Shown here in pieces: positions 29,574 through 37,585 of a DNA stretch of 64,000 nt. Positions within the stretch are counted from its first letter, which is position 1; every line of letters starts with the position of its first letter. The position numbers and the translations under genes are program-made. Location of the stretch: assembly GCF_002967765.1 (NCBI RefSeq), contig NZ_PUHY01000015.1, positions 248,001 through 312,000 on the forward strand, read 5' to 3'. The notes under the pieces are model-generated. The model worked only from the letters and a program-made list of their open reading frames with translations, was not told the origin of the DNA and did not search any database. The stretch is from Blastopirellula marina. GTDB taxonomy: Bacteria; Planctomycetota; Planctomycetia; Pirellulales; Pirellulaceae.

Positions 29574-29610
29574 GGGCGGTTCTCTTGAACGAGAACCGTC
29601 CTTTTCTTTT
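29574..29610 (+). terminator. rho-independent terminator of the DUF1080 gene
   Basis: GGGCGGTTCTC pairs with GAGAACCGTCC around a TTGAAC loop, 11 pairs with one G-T wobble, followed by TTTTCTTTT. It begins 33 bases after the stop codon. Confidence 0.9.
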
Positions 29611-29635
29611 GCGCTTTGAATGGCCGTGATTCAAG

Positions 29636-29693
29636 CTGATTGTCGGACGACCATGGTTTGCTGATTAAGGAACTGCGTTGCGGCGACAATCAG
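29636..29693. repeat. inverted repeat at enhancer distance from a sigma-54 promoter
   Basis: CTGATTGTCG (29636-29645) and its exact reverse complement CGACAATCAG (29684-29693) are separated by 38 bases. A partial direct copy CTGATT lies between them at 29661. The repeat is centred about 170 bases upstream of the transcription start predicted from the -24/-12 element at 29809-29825. It therefore qualifies as a candidate upstream activator site for an enhancer-binding protein. Confidence 0.5.
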
Positions 29694-29808
29694 ATTTTGA
29701 ATAGCTGCGAACTATGTGTTTTAGGACATGTAAGTCGAGAGTATTTCACCAGATAAAGCGAACCACGATCGTTGTTAGGTCCCGGGGTTTAGGGTGAATG
29801 CGTCGCTA

Positions 29809-29825
29809 TTGGCACTCTGATTGCC
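29809..29825 (+). promoter_or_regulatory. sigma-54 (-24/-12) promoter of the secreted aromatic-rich protein gene
   Basis: TTGGCACTCTGATTGCC matches the sigma-54 consensus TTGGCAC-N5-TTGCW, with GG and GC exactly 10 bases apart. Only the last base differs from the consensus. Transcription would begin near 29836, giving a leader of about 125 bases before the ATG at 29960. No alternative -35/-10 pair is evident in the 418-base intergenic region. Confidence 0.72.
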
Positions 29826-29959
29826 ATGTAGAACGGGCAACACATCATCGTGAACAAGCCGGCTAACGCTGCAAGTTAAGCCGGATGGGATGTCGTCCAC
29901 ACGAGGAAACATCCGCACGAACTTGGAAGTTCCCCCTCTCGATAGTAAAGGAAACCCAA

Positions 29960-31015
29960 ATGAAATTTTCAACTAGCCACTGGATTTTGGGGCTGATCGC
30001 CGCATCCGGTATGGCATTGTCAAATAGTGCCTACGCTCAAGACGCTGGCGTTGATCTCGGAGCTAACGTTGAAGCTTCAGCTGAAGCGACTACTGACGCC
30101 GTAACGGACGGAGCGCAACAGGCTGCAGACGCAACCCAGAAAGGCGCGCAGCAGACCGCTGATACCGTGAAGGAAAGTGCTCAGGAAACTGCCGAAGTCG
30201 GTAAAGAAGCTGCCGACGGCGTAACTCCCGAAAATCCAGTCGTCCCGGAAACGCCGACTCCTTCCAACGATTTGACTGAATCGATCGAAGGTCCTTCCAA
30301 AGCAGCTGCCGATGTCGACACGACACTCGACGCCAGTGCACCGAACCTAAACGAAAATGCGGACGTCGATAGTCCTCCACAACTCGACGCCAAAGCTCAA
30401 CAAGAGCTCGATGCGGATGTGAACACGCAAGCTGACGTCGACGTCGATGCCAACACTCAGCCGATGGTTGACGCAGATGTAAACGCCCAGCCGATGGTTG
30501 AAGCTAATGCAACGGCCGAGGCTGATGGTCGTATGCGTAATCGTGATGGCGACCGCGATCGTCGTGATCGTGGTGACCGCAACGCTCGCTGGCGTTTCAA
30601 GAACCAGAACGGCGTCTGGTGGTATTACACGCCTTCGAACTACTGGATGGTCTACCGTAACGGTGGATGGAATCGTTATAACGGGCCCGGTTACGGTCAT
30701 GGCGGTGCTTGGTACGACAATTACCAGCCACGTACGACCACCGGTTATCGTGGATCGCCATACTCAGACGGACTGTACTACCGCGACAATGACGGCATGC
30801 GATTCTACTACAACCAGGGTCAGCGATACTACTTCGATAACAACGGTCGATACTACTTCGGTCCGAATGGTTCGCGAACCTATGATCGTCGCTTTGCCGA
30901 TCCAGATACCATCCGTGGTGCCAACACTGGCGCTGCAATCGGTGGTGCCATCGGCGGGCAGCGAGGTGCCCAGATTGGTGCTGGTATCGGTGGCGCGATT
31001 GGCGCTGGCCGATAG
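29960..31015 (+). CDS. secreted protein: amphipathic repeats, aromatic-rich core and glycine-zipper tail
   Basis: The protein of 351 residues starts at ATG 29960 (Shine-Dalgarno AAAGGAAA) with a signal peptide ending SNSAYA-Q. Residues 40-95 are an apolipoprotein/LEA-like Ala/Gln/Lys/Glu repeat. Residues 115-190 are acidic with repeated units (DVNTQADVDVDANTQPMVDADVNAQ region). An Arg/Asp-rich junction leads to a Trp/Tyr/Asn-rich domain (about 212-320: WWYYTPSNYWMVYRNGGW, then YYFDNNGRYYFGPNG). The C-terminus is a glycine zipper (GAAIGGAIGG and GAGIGGAIGAG). Glycine zippers insert into outer membranes; the rest suggests an envelope or stress-exposed structural protein. I know no characterised homologue. 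Confidence 0.88.
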   Translation: MKFSTSHWILGLIAASGMALSNSAYAQDAGVDLGANVEASAEATTDAVTDGAQQAADATQKGAQQTADTVKESAQETAEVGKEAADGVTPENPVVPETPTPSNDLTESIEGPSKAAADVDTTLDASAPNLNENADVDSPPQLDAKAQQELDADVNTQADVDVDANTQPMVDADVNAQPMVEANATAEADGRMRNRDGDRDRRDRGDRNARWRFKNQNGVWWYYTPSNYWMVYRNGGWNRYNGPGYGHGGAWYDNYQPRTTTGYRGSPYSDGLYYRDNDGMRFYYNQGQRYYFDNNGRYYFGPNGSRTYDRRFADPDTIRGANTGAAIGGAIGGQRGAQIGAGIGGAIGAGR

Positions 31016-31042
31016 TCAGTAATCCTTGAACCAAGGATGTTC

Positions 31043-31080
31043 AGGCCCCGTGAAGAAAGCATCTTCACGGGGCCTATTTT
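31043..31080 (+). terminator. rho-independent terminator of the aromatic-rich protein gene
   Basis: A perfect 14-base stem (AGGCCCCGTGAAGA / TCTTCACGGGGCCT) with a 5-base loop is followed by ATTTTATT. It sits 27 bases after the stop codon. Confidence 0.9.
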
Positions 31081-31094
31081 ATTGCGCCGCTCTG

Positions 31095-32444
31095 TTACTT
31101 CTGCATCGGCAGATTGATGGTTCGCGGTTGGCCATCACGAATCACTTTGATGGCTACTTTGTCGCCAGGCGGGCAGTTCGCCGTTGCGTAAGCAATCAGG
31201 TCGGTTTCACGGACAAGATCATCTTGACCATCGAAGGCGACGAGAATATCGTCGACTTTAAAGCCCGATTTCATGGCCAACGCATGGTCGCCGTATCTCC
31301 CCATGAAACGGACACGCAAAGCCATCTTGGATGGATCTTTGATGCCTGCTGCTTTCCGCTGATCTACAGTCGCTTCTTCCAAGACCAGGCCACCCAAGAC
31401 CATGCGACGCATTGGCCATGTTGAAACTCGCCACGAAAGATCATCCTGTTGCCGCCAGCCTTTGGGAAGTTCGATTGACACATCGATTTTCTTATCACCC
31501 CGCTCGACGACGGCCGCTACCGAATCGGTATCGTCGCAATGGTGTAAAACCCATTGGATATCGGCGATCGATAAAATAACTTGACCATTCAAGCTGACCA
31601 GTTCGTCGTCGGCCTGAAGGCCAGCTTTCGCTGCGATTGAGTCTGACGTTACCTCTTTCAAGGTGTTTGTCTCACTTGGATCGATGATCATGCCGATCGA
31701 CTTCGGGTGAGGGTAGGGAAAGAGGTACTTGTCAGGAATAGGTTTCGCCTGGTCACGGAAGACAGCCTTTTGTGCGTCACCAATCTGATGGCAATGAATG
31801 CAACTCTTAACGACATCCCCTTCGTAATTCAGCGTCGCAGTGTATTTGTCTTTCAGTGAAGGGAATTTCTCTGGGGAAGGGTAAAGTGGCTCGTCCCCTT
31901 GCTTACCTTGGAACAACGCTTGATTCTGCGGGTAGTTGTCGTGAAGCTTCAGCCCCTGGGCCATTGCCTTGGCGAGCCCTTCAATCGAAACGTCGCTCGT
32001 CCAGTCGGTGCGATGCGAACGAGTACCAAAGCGACCGTAGATCGTCTTGTCGGCATTCATCAGGAATACCGCGAACGATTGATCGTAGTCGTATTGAAAG
32101 AGATTTAGGTCTAGGCCGTTCGTACCAACGATTCGGACTCGCACGTACTTATCCAGAAGGGGACGTAGAACGGGATCCGATTCCATGATCTCTTCGTCTA
32201 GCTTGACGCATTCCTCACATGGAATGCATCGCAAGACAACGACTAAGGGTTTGCCAGTTTCCTTCGCTTCCGCTAAACCTTTCTGAAAATCGTTGTAGAT
32301 CCAGTATCCGCTTGAGAGGACTTTTTCGCGGTCTCCTCTTACCTTCTCCTCGCGTGTTAGCTTCTTCGGTTCCTCGCTAATCAGCGGAGCCAACATTAGT
32401 AGCAAAAACAGAATCGAGGTACATGTTCGCGGTAAGCTAATCAT
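31095..32444 (-). CDS. secreted thioredoxin-fold / CxxCH / double-PDZ protein
   Basis: The frame is open far upstream, but ATG 32444 is the first start that does not overlap the preceding gene, and it gives a signal peptide (MISLPRTCTSILFLLLMLAPLIS). The protein is 449 residues. The N-terminal part has a thioredoxin-like fold with CIPCEEC in LVVVLRCIPCEECVKLDEE. A single CxxCH (KSCIHCHQIGDA) near residue 230 could bind haem c. Two PDZ domains follow (AAKAGLQADDELVSLNGQ and AMKSGFKVDDILVAFDGQ). This arrangement recalls planctomycete Trx/cytochrome-like proteins but is not a named family to me. It is 49 bases downstream of the PQQ-like propeller gene and probably cotranscribed. Confidence 0.85.
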   Translation of the reverse strand: MISLPRTCTSILFLLLMLAPLISEEPKKLTREEKVRGDREKVLSSGYWIYNDFQKGLAEAKETGKPLVVVLRCIPCEECVKLDEEIMESDPVLRPLLDKYVRVRIVGTNGLDLNLFQYDYDQSFAVFLMNADKTIYGRFGTRSHRTDWTSDVSIEGLAKAMAQGLKLHDNYPQNQALFQGKQGDEPLYPSPEKFPSLKDKYTATLNYEGDVVKSCIHCHQIGDAQKAVFRDQAKPIPDKYLFPYPHPKSIGMIIDPSETNTLKEVTSDSIAAKAGLQADDELVSLNGQVILSIADIQWVLHHCDDTDSVAAVVERGDKKIDVSIELPKGWRQQDDLSWRVSTWPMRRMVLGGLVLEEATVDQRKAAGIKDPSKMALRVRFMGRYGDHALAMKSGFKVDDILVAFDGQDDLVRETDLIAYATANCPPGDKVAIKVIRDGQPRTINLPMQK

Positions 32445-32493
32445 GAATAGATCCCAGAGAAGAGTAGAAAAAAGGGGAAGCTTCCCCGGTTGG

Positions 32494-33744
32494 TTACTTC
32501 GGACTGCGGAAGCAGTAGAGCCCTTCCACACTCCGAAGGTATAGGCAATCATCAACCACGGCGCCTGATGCCTGAAATCCAGAGGGGAAATCTGCTTCGC
32601 TGACTTCCTCGTATTCGTCGGCAGCCTTAAACACCGTAGCGTGACCGTCGTCGGTAAACGCGTAAATGAAACCGCCAGCACAAACCAGCGATGCGCGATA
32701 GTTGCCGCCGATTCGCTTGTTCCAGACGACGTCGCCCGTCTTGGCATCGAGGCAGGTCGCAACACCCGAGTCGTCGATTAGGAACATCCAGTCGTTCACA
32801 AACACCGGACCAGGACGTTGCGGGATTGCTTTGCCACTGTTCCAAACGATGTGCGTGAGCGAAACATCGCCACTACCAGAAGGGTCGACCGCGACCAGTT
32901 TCGTTTGTCCGTCACCACCAAAGATGTAGACCAGGCCGTGACGATAAACCGGACGGATTGCGGCATTCATGCCCCCATGACGTACACGCCAAAGTTCCTT
33001 TCCGGTTGGTGGGTCGTAGGCGATTGTTGCCGTTGCACTAGGGATCACCAACTGGCGTCGCCCCTTGTGAGTGAAGATCAAACCGGTTGAGTACGCTTTG
33101 TAGCGATCACCGTTATCGGTGCCATAATCGATGTTTCGATCTTTTTTCCACGTCGTTTCTCCCGTCTTCTTATTGAGTGCGACGACATACTGGAGATCGA
33201 ACCCGTCGAGTGCGACGTAGACATTTTCATCGTCAATGATTGGCGAGGAAGCAGGACCACGGAAGTGATCGCAAGGGAATTCGCGACGTTCCCATAGCTT
33301 CTCGCCCGTCTTGGTATCGAGACAAGCCGTGCCGTACTTGCCGTAATGGACGTAAATTCGGCCCTCTTCGATGGCCGGCGTGCACGATGCGTAAGTATTC
33401 GTTGGATGACAAAAATCAGGCTCACTGTTTTCAAACACCAAAACGTCGTGAATCATCTCACCGGTGTGGCGATCGTAGCAAAGAGCGAATTGCTGCTTTC
33501 CATCCTCGGTTGCTGTGGTAATCCACAATTGATCACCCCAAATGACAGGCGAAGACCAGCCTCGACCATGCGGTTTGGTCTGCCAGGCGATATTACTCGT
33601 TTGGCCCAGGTCGGTGGGAACATGCGCCGACATATCGGTTCCGCTTCCATCGGCACCACGAAACTCGGGCCAATTGTTTTCTGCCTGCAAAGTGTTCCAC
33701 AAAACCAAAGCAAAGCAGCAAGAAAGAAAAATCGAGAGACGCAT
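32494..33744 (-). CDS. secreted PQQ-like beta-propeller protein
   Basis: The 416-residue protein has a signal peptide (to about residue 21, LQA-E) followed by NWPEFRGADGSG, a start typical of planctomycete PQQ-like repeat proteins. Repeats with the W-motif pattern recur (AIDTKTGEKLWERR-like TACLDTKTGEKLWE, ALNKKTGETTWKKD, YDPPTGKELWRVR, CLDAKTGDVVWNKR), consistent with an eight-bladed propeller as in BamB and quinoprotein dehydrogenases. There is no clear catalytic Asp or disulfide motif of true PQQ dehydrogenases, so it may be a binding or scaffold protein. It precedes the thioredoxin/PDZ gene. Confidence 0.9.
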   Translation of the reverse strand: MRLSIFLSCCFALVLWNTLQAENNWPEFRGADGSGTDMSAHVPTDLGQTSNIAWQTKPHGRGWSSPVIWGDQLWITTATEDGKQQFALCYDRHTGEMIHDVLVFENSEPDFCHPTNTYASCTPAIEEGRIYVHYGKYGTACLDTKTGEKLWERREFPCDHFRGPASSPIIDDENVYVALDGFDLQYVVALNKKTGETTWKKDRNIDYGTDNGDRYKAYSTGLIFTHKGRRQLVIPSATATIAYDPPTGKELWRVRHGGMNAAIRPVYRHGLVYIFGGDGQTKLVAVDPSGSGDVSLTHIVWNSGKAIPQRPGPVFVNDWMFLIDDSGVATCLDAKTGDVVWNKRIGGNYRASLVCAGGFIYAFTDDGHATVFKAADEYEEVSEADFPSGFQASGAVVDDCLYLRSVEGLYCFRSPK

Positions 33745-33918
33745 TCAGAGATACCCTTAGAAAAGCTCAATGGCGAGGATCGTGGCAGTAGCCGGTGGGA
33801 AGCCACATTATCATCCGCCAGATGTTTCACCGTCAACTGAAATGCCCTTCATTGCCGGGGGGATCCATTTACAATAGACGCAACTTTAAATCAGAGAAGA
33901 ACGCGGAATAGAGTGAGA

Positions 33919-34515
33919 ATGTCAATGGAATTTGAGGGGCTTATTTTTGATCTCGACGGTACCCTGGCCGACACGATGCCGGCGCATTACCTGTCTTGGC
34001 GCGAGATCACCCAAAAGCATGGCCTGAAGTTTTCGGAAGATCGCTTTTACTCGTTAGGGGGGGTGCCGACTTCTCGAATTTTTTCGATGCTCGCCGACGA
34101 ACAAGGCGTTTCGATTGATCCAGGTGCCTGTGCGATCGAAAAAGAAGAGACGTTCATCTCTTACCTCTCCGAAGTCGGACCAATCGATCCAGTCATCGAG
34201 GTGGTCCGCGAGAATCACGGCAAAATCCCCATGGCGGTTGCCACCGGGGCCATGCACTGGGTCATGGAGCGTATTTTGGACGAGCTTGATATCCATCACT
34301 ACTTCACGGCGTTTGTCTCATCCGAAGATACCGTGCGGCACAAGCCGTTCCCGGATGTTTTCCTGGAAGCGGCTCGCCGGTTAGGTGTTACGCCCGAAAA
34401 GTGCTGCGTGTACGAAGACGCTCAGCTTGGGATCGAAGCTGGCAAAGCCGCCGGGATGCAAGTTGTCGACGTTCGCGAATTCCACACGCCTCGCCGGATT
34501 ACGGCGGGGGCATAG
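33919..34515 (+). CDS. HAD-superfamily phosphatase (beta-phosphoglucomutase-like)
   Basis: The protein of about 198 residues has the four HAD motifs: FDLDGTLADTMPAHY with the nucleophile Asp, VATGA (motif II Thr), the Lys in RHKPFPDVFLEAA, and CVYEDAQLGIEAGKAAGM (motif III/IV acids). The helical cap following motif I places it with the beta-phosphoglucomutase/YqaB group, which acts on small sugar phosphates. The exact substrate cannot be inferred. It is followed after 14 bases by a thioesterase gene, so both are probably on one transcript. A GTG six bases upstream is an alternative start. Confidence 0.9.
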   Translation: MSMEFEGLIFDLDGTLADTMPAHYLSWREITQKHGLKFSEDRFYSLGGVPTSRIFSMLADEQGVSIDPGACAIEKEETFISYLSEVGPIDPVIEVVRENHGKIPMAVATGAMHWVMERILDELDIHHYFTAFVSSEDTVRHKPFPDVFLEAARRLGVTPEKCCVYEDAQLGIEAGKAAGMQVVDVREFHTPRRITAGA

Positions 34516-34529
34516 CTAGAAGAATCGGT

Positions 34530-34952
34530 ATGCTGACCAACGTCTATCATCACAAGATTGAAGTCGTTTCTGACGACATTGACCTGCAAGGGCATGTCAA
34601 CAATCTGGTCTACTTGAAGTGGATGCAGGACGCAGCCGTGGCTCATTCCGTCGAAAAGGGATGGGGGCAAGAGCAGTACGAACGACTTCGTTGCGGTTGG
34701 GTGGTTCGTTCGCATCAGATTGAATATCGCTGGCCCGCGTTCGAGAAGGACTCACTCGAGATCGTCACCTGGGTTGAGTCATTCCGTCGGGCTTCCTGTG
34801 TTCGGAAGTACGAAGTGCATCGCTTGAGTGACCAGAAAGTGCTCGCGATTGCGGAAACCAACTGGGCCTTTCTCGATCTTGATAAGCGAATTCCGGCCAA
34901 AGTGCCCCAAGAGATTATCTTAGCATTTCAGGCCGATGGGGCCGCGATTTAA
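34530..34952 (+). CDS. acyl-CoA thioesterase, hotdog fold (4HBT)
   Basis: This is a 140-residue single-domain hotdog protein. The sequence VVSDDIDLQGHVNNLVYLKWMQDAA holds the catalytic Asp region of 4-hydroxybenzoyl-CoA thioesterase-like enzymes (D-x-x-GHVNN-x-x-Y). It is followed by the usual beta strands (HQIEYRWPAFEKDSLEIVTWVESF and ETNWAFLDLDKRIPAKVP). It should hydrolyse acyl-CoA or acyl-ACP thioesters in the cytoplasm. The open frame extends upstream into the HAD gene, but ATG 34530 gives the family's normal length. Confidence 0.92.
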   Translation: MLTNVYHHKIEVVSDDIDLQGHVNNLVYLKWMQDAAVAHSVEKGWGQEQYERLRCGWVVRSHQIEYRWPAFEKDSLEIVTWVESFRRASCVRKYEVHRLSDQKVLAIAETNWAFLDLDKRIPAKVPQEIILAFQADGAAI

Positions 34953-35011
34953 CGCTTGGGGCTGCTGAATTACCCCTAAAATCCGCATTTCCGATTTTCT
35001 TCGGCCAAACT

Positions 35012-35041
35012 TTGGAACCGTAGCTAAGGGGTTCCTATAAT
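35012..35041 (+). promoter_or_regulatory. sigma-70 type promoter of the HEAT-repeat gene
   Basis: TTGGAA (35012-35017) and a consensus TATAAT (35036-35041) are separated by 18 bases, 46 bases before the GTG start at 35087. Confidence 0.55.
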
Positions 35042-35086
35042 TGGGGATAGGTTTTCAGAAGAGGTCTTTTTCCCCACCCGAAGTCT

Positions 35087-36316
35087 GTGAAGCAAATTTC
35101 TTCTATCAACTCGGTCTGCGTGATGGCGATCGTTTCTTTCACGATCGTGGTCGGTAGTGGTGCGGATGTGCGGGGAGAAATCTTTCACTTATCCAGTGGC
35201 GGAACCGTTGAAGGAACCTTGCTGAATCCAGATCAGTCTCCGCGAGTGACCTACGAGGTTCAAACCAACAAAGGTAAGTTGGTCTTAGGACGGACGACTG
35301 TTCGTGACGTAGTCGCGTTTTCGGAACAGCTTCGCCAGTACGAGACTTTTTTGCCTCGGATGCCCGATACCATCGAAGGGCAGTTCCAGATGGCACGCTG
35401 GTGCGATCAAAACAACCTGCCTGAGAAACGGGATTACCACTACAACGAGATTCTTAAACGCGAGCCGAACAACGTCGATGCTCGTAAGGCCCTGGGATAC
35501 GAGAAGTTTCAAGGGAAGTGGATCATTCGTGAAGACTGGAATCGCCAGCAAGGCTACGTGCGATACGGCGGCACGTGGCGCTATCCGCAAGATATCAAGA
35601 TGAGCGAGCAAGAGTCCGCCATCGAAGAGAAGCAGGTTGAGTGGCGGAAGCAAGTTCGCATTTGGCGAAGTTGGCTGAAACGTGGCGGCGACAAGGCACA
35701 GGAGGCTGCCACCGAGTTCCGCAAGATCAACGACGTCTACGCTGGTCTGGCGCTAATCGAATTGTTAGAGGATGAAAAGCTTCCGGCCGTGAAGGAACTG
35801 ATCGTCGATGCGTTGACCAATATCAAGACGCCTGAATCGACGATGGCTTTGACCGAATTAGCCGCCAACGATCCGGACGAATCGATTCGCGACCGAGCGA
35901 CGATTGGGCTCGAAAGCCGCGACAATCGTCGCGCGGTGAATTACTTGATCACGCAACTACGAAGCTCTGAAAACGAAACCGTAAACCGTGCGGCATTGGT
36001 CTTAGGACGTTTGAAAAATCCCGCGTCGATCATGCCGTTAATCGATGCTTTGGTGACGACCCACAAAGAAACGATTCAGTCGGGCGGTCAGCCTGGCCGA
36101 ACGACGGCGGGATTCGGCACCGGCGGTGGTGGGATGTCATTCGGACAACCCAAAGCACAAGTCATTGAACGAGACGTTCAGAATCAAGGTGTTCGTCGGG
36201 CATTACTCGAGGTGATCGAAGATAACGTCGACTTTCAGTTCAACGAGAGTGCTTGGAAGGTCTGGTATGCCAACAAGAAGATTCCTTTGAACGTTGATCT
36301 TCGCCGTGACGATTAA
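35087..36316 (+). CDS. secreted protein with TPR-like and HEAT-repeat regions
   Basis: The 409-residue protein starts at GTG with a hydrophobic leader (about residues 10-30). Residues 35-75 form a small beta domain seen in planctomycete proteins (IFHLSSGGTVEGTLLNPD). A helical segment (GQFQMARWCDQNNLPEKRDYHYNEILKREPNNVDARKALGYEKFQGKW) resembles a TPR-type unit. Residues 205-330 contain HEAT-like repeats (AVKELIVDALTNIKTPESTMALTELA, RDRATIGLESRD, RAALVLGRLKNPASIMPLIDALV). HEAT repeats mediate protein contacts. No catalytic motif is seen, so the function remains unknown. Confidence 0.87.
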   Translation: MKQISSINSVCVMAIVSFTIVVGSGADVRGEIFHLSSGGTVEGTLLNPDQSPRVTYEVQTNKGKLVLGRTTVRDVVAFSEQLRQYETFLPRMPDTIEGQFQMARWCDQNNLPEKRDYHYNEILKREPNNVDARKALGYEKFQGKWIIREDWNRQQGYVRYGGTWRYPQDIKMSEQESAIEEKQVEWRKQVRIWRSWLKRGGDKAQEAATEFRKINDVYAGLALIELLEDEKLPAVKELIVDALTNIKTPESTMALTELAANDPDESIRDRATIGLESRDNRRAVNYLITQLRSSENETVNRAALVLGRLKNPASIMPLIDALVTTHKETIQSGGQPGRTTAGFGTGGGGMSFGQPKAQVIERDVQNQGVRRALLEVIEDNVDFQFNESAWKVWYANKKIPLNVDLRRDD

Positions 36317-36332
36317 ACTTCGATCGCAACTT

Positions 36333-37244
36333 CTAGCGACTCGCAAACTGCATTGCTTGTTTGCGGATATCAAGCCCTACCATCTCTTCCCAGGCCGCAA
36401 TCAATCGCTTGAAAACAGGACCTGGTTGGCCCACGCTGACCGGTTTTCCGTTCCATTGATTGCACGGAACAATGCAAGGAGAGGTGCTGGTCAACAAGAT
36501 CTCGTCCGCCGTGCGGAAGTCTTCTGGGGTTAGTTGTCGATGAGTGACTGGGATGGCCAACTGGTCGGCCAATTCGCCAAGCGTTGCGATACTGATTCCA
36601 GGCAAAACCAATTCAGCGGGCGGTAGTTCAAGACCAGTATCAGGATGGTATTTTGCGATATTTGCCGTCGTGGCTTCCATCACATAACCATCTTGGTCGA
36701 GCAAGACGGCCCGCGATTTCGGATCTTGTTTCTTTGCTTCCAGATCGGCCAAGTAGTAATGAACCCGCGAGCGGACTTTCAATTCTCGTGGCCAGCATGC
36801 GACTGGTACCTGTCGTGTATCCGGAACGTAAAGTGCCTGACCTTCTTCGTACAAATGCGCGAACGTGTTGAAGGCTACCATCTGTGTGTGCACAGCCAGC
36901 CGGCCGGTCTTGTGCGGCTTGTAAGCCTGCTCCATCGGTCCAGGCGTAATAAAGATGGTAACACCCAGATCCGCTCCCGACGGGAGAATAGGATGATTGT
37001 GCTCAACAATCTGGTGAACGACGTCCGTCAGCGACTCGCGAGATTCAGGGGACTGGACATCGACGATTGCCAGACTTTGCCACAAACGATCCAGGTGTTG
37101 CTCAAGACGAAAGATCTTACCGTTGAACGTGCGTAGCTGTTCGGCGACGGTGGTTCCCAGCACGAAGCCGGTATCGTTGAGCGGAATCGTTAGCTCGCTC
37201 AGGGGCTTCCACTTTCCTTCCCAATAAGCAATTGGCTCGGCCAT
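36333..37244 (-). CDS. PLP-dependent aminotransferase class IV
   Basis: The 303-residue fold type IV enzyme has the PLP lysine in RELKVRSRVHYYLADLEAK and the conserved Glu in GYVMEATTANIAKY, followed by LVLPGISIATLGELA and LLTSTSPCIVPC. The family includes branched-chain aminotransferase, D-amino acid aminotransferase and aminodeoxychorismate lyase. Residues that distinguish them cannot be settled by eye, although the overall pattern leans to the D-alanine/aminodeoxychorismate lyase-like branch rather than to classical IlvE. It is 49 bases upstream of the small Cys-rich gene of the feo cluster, in the same direction. Confidence 0.9.
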   Translation of the reverse strand: MAEPIAYWEGKWKPLSELTIPLNDTGFVLGTTVAEQLRTFNGKIFRLEQHLDRLWQSLAIVDVQSPESRESLTDVVHQIVEHNHPILPSGADLGVTIFITPGPMEQAYKPHKTGRLAVHTQMVAFNTFAHLYEEGQALYVPDTRQVPVACWPRELKVRSRVHYYLADLEAKKQDPKSRAVLLDQDGYVMEATTANIAKYHPDTGLELPPAELVLPGISIATLGELADQLAIPVTHRQLTPEDFRTADEILLTSTSPCIVPCNQWNGKPVSVGQPGPVFKRLIAAWEEMVGLDIRKQAMQFASR

Positions 37245-37293
37245 GGGTATCCTTTCAACACATGAAGTGAAGACGACCGAGCTTCGATCGCCA

Positions 37294-37524
37294 TCAATTC
37301 GAGCTTAGCGTAGAGGTCTCGTCCGCGGAAGCGGGCGTCTTGTTTTGAGGAGGAACTGAAGTGAGCTGAACTAGGCCATCCCCGGATTGCTTTTTGCTAC
37401 CGCAAGATCCGCAACCACCGCCACAAGATCCGCCAGCGGCTTGGGAGATGCCACGATAAATGGTCCAAACGACATAGCTGACGGCGATCGCGACGATACC
37501 CAATACAATTAAGTTTTGCCACAT
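37294..37524 (-). CDS. FeoB-associated Cys-rich membrane protein
   Basis: The 76-residue protein has one N-terminal membrane helix (about residues 4-24) followed by GGSCGGGCGSCGSKKQSG. This layout is the small FeoB-associated Cys-rich protein family, typically encoded directly after feoB, as here (61 bases downstream of the FeoB stop). It may bind iron or a cluster at the cytoplasmic mouth of the transporter. The C-terminal tail of about 30 residues is polar and of low complexity. Confidence 0.85.
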   Translation of the reverse strand: MWQNLIVLGIVAIAVSYVVWTIYRGISQAAGGSCGGGCGSCGSKKQSGDGLVQLTSVPPQNKTPASADETSTLSSN

Positions 37525-37585
37525 AGCAGGAAACTCCTAGTTGGAATCGTTACTTGTTTTCAGGGGAAGTCAACGCGATGAAGAG

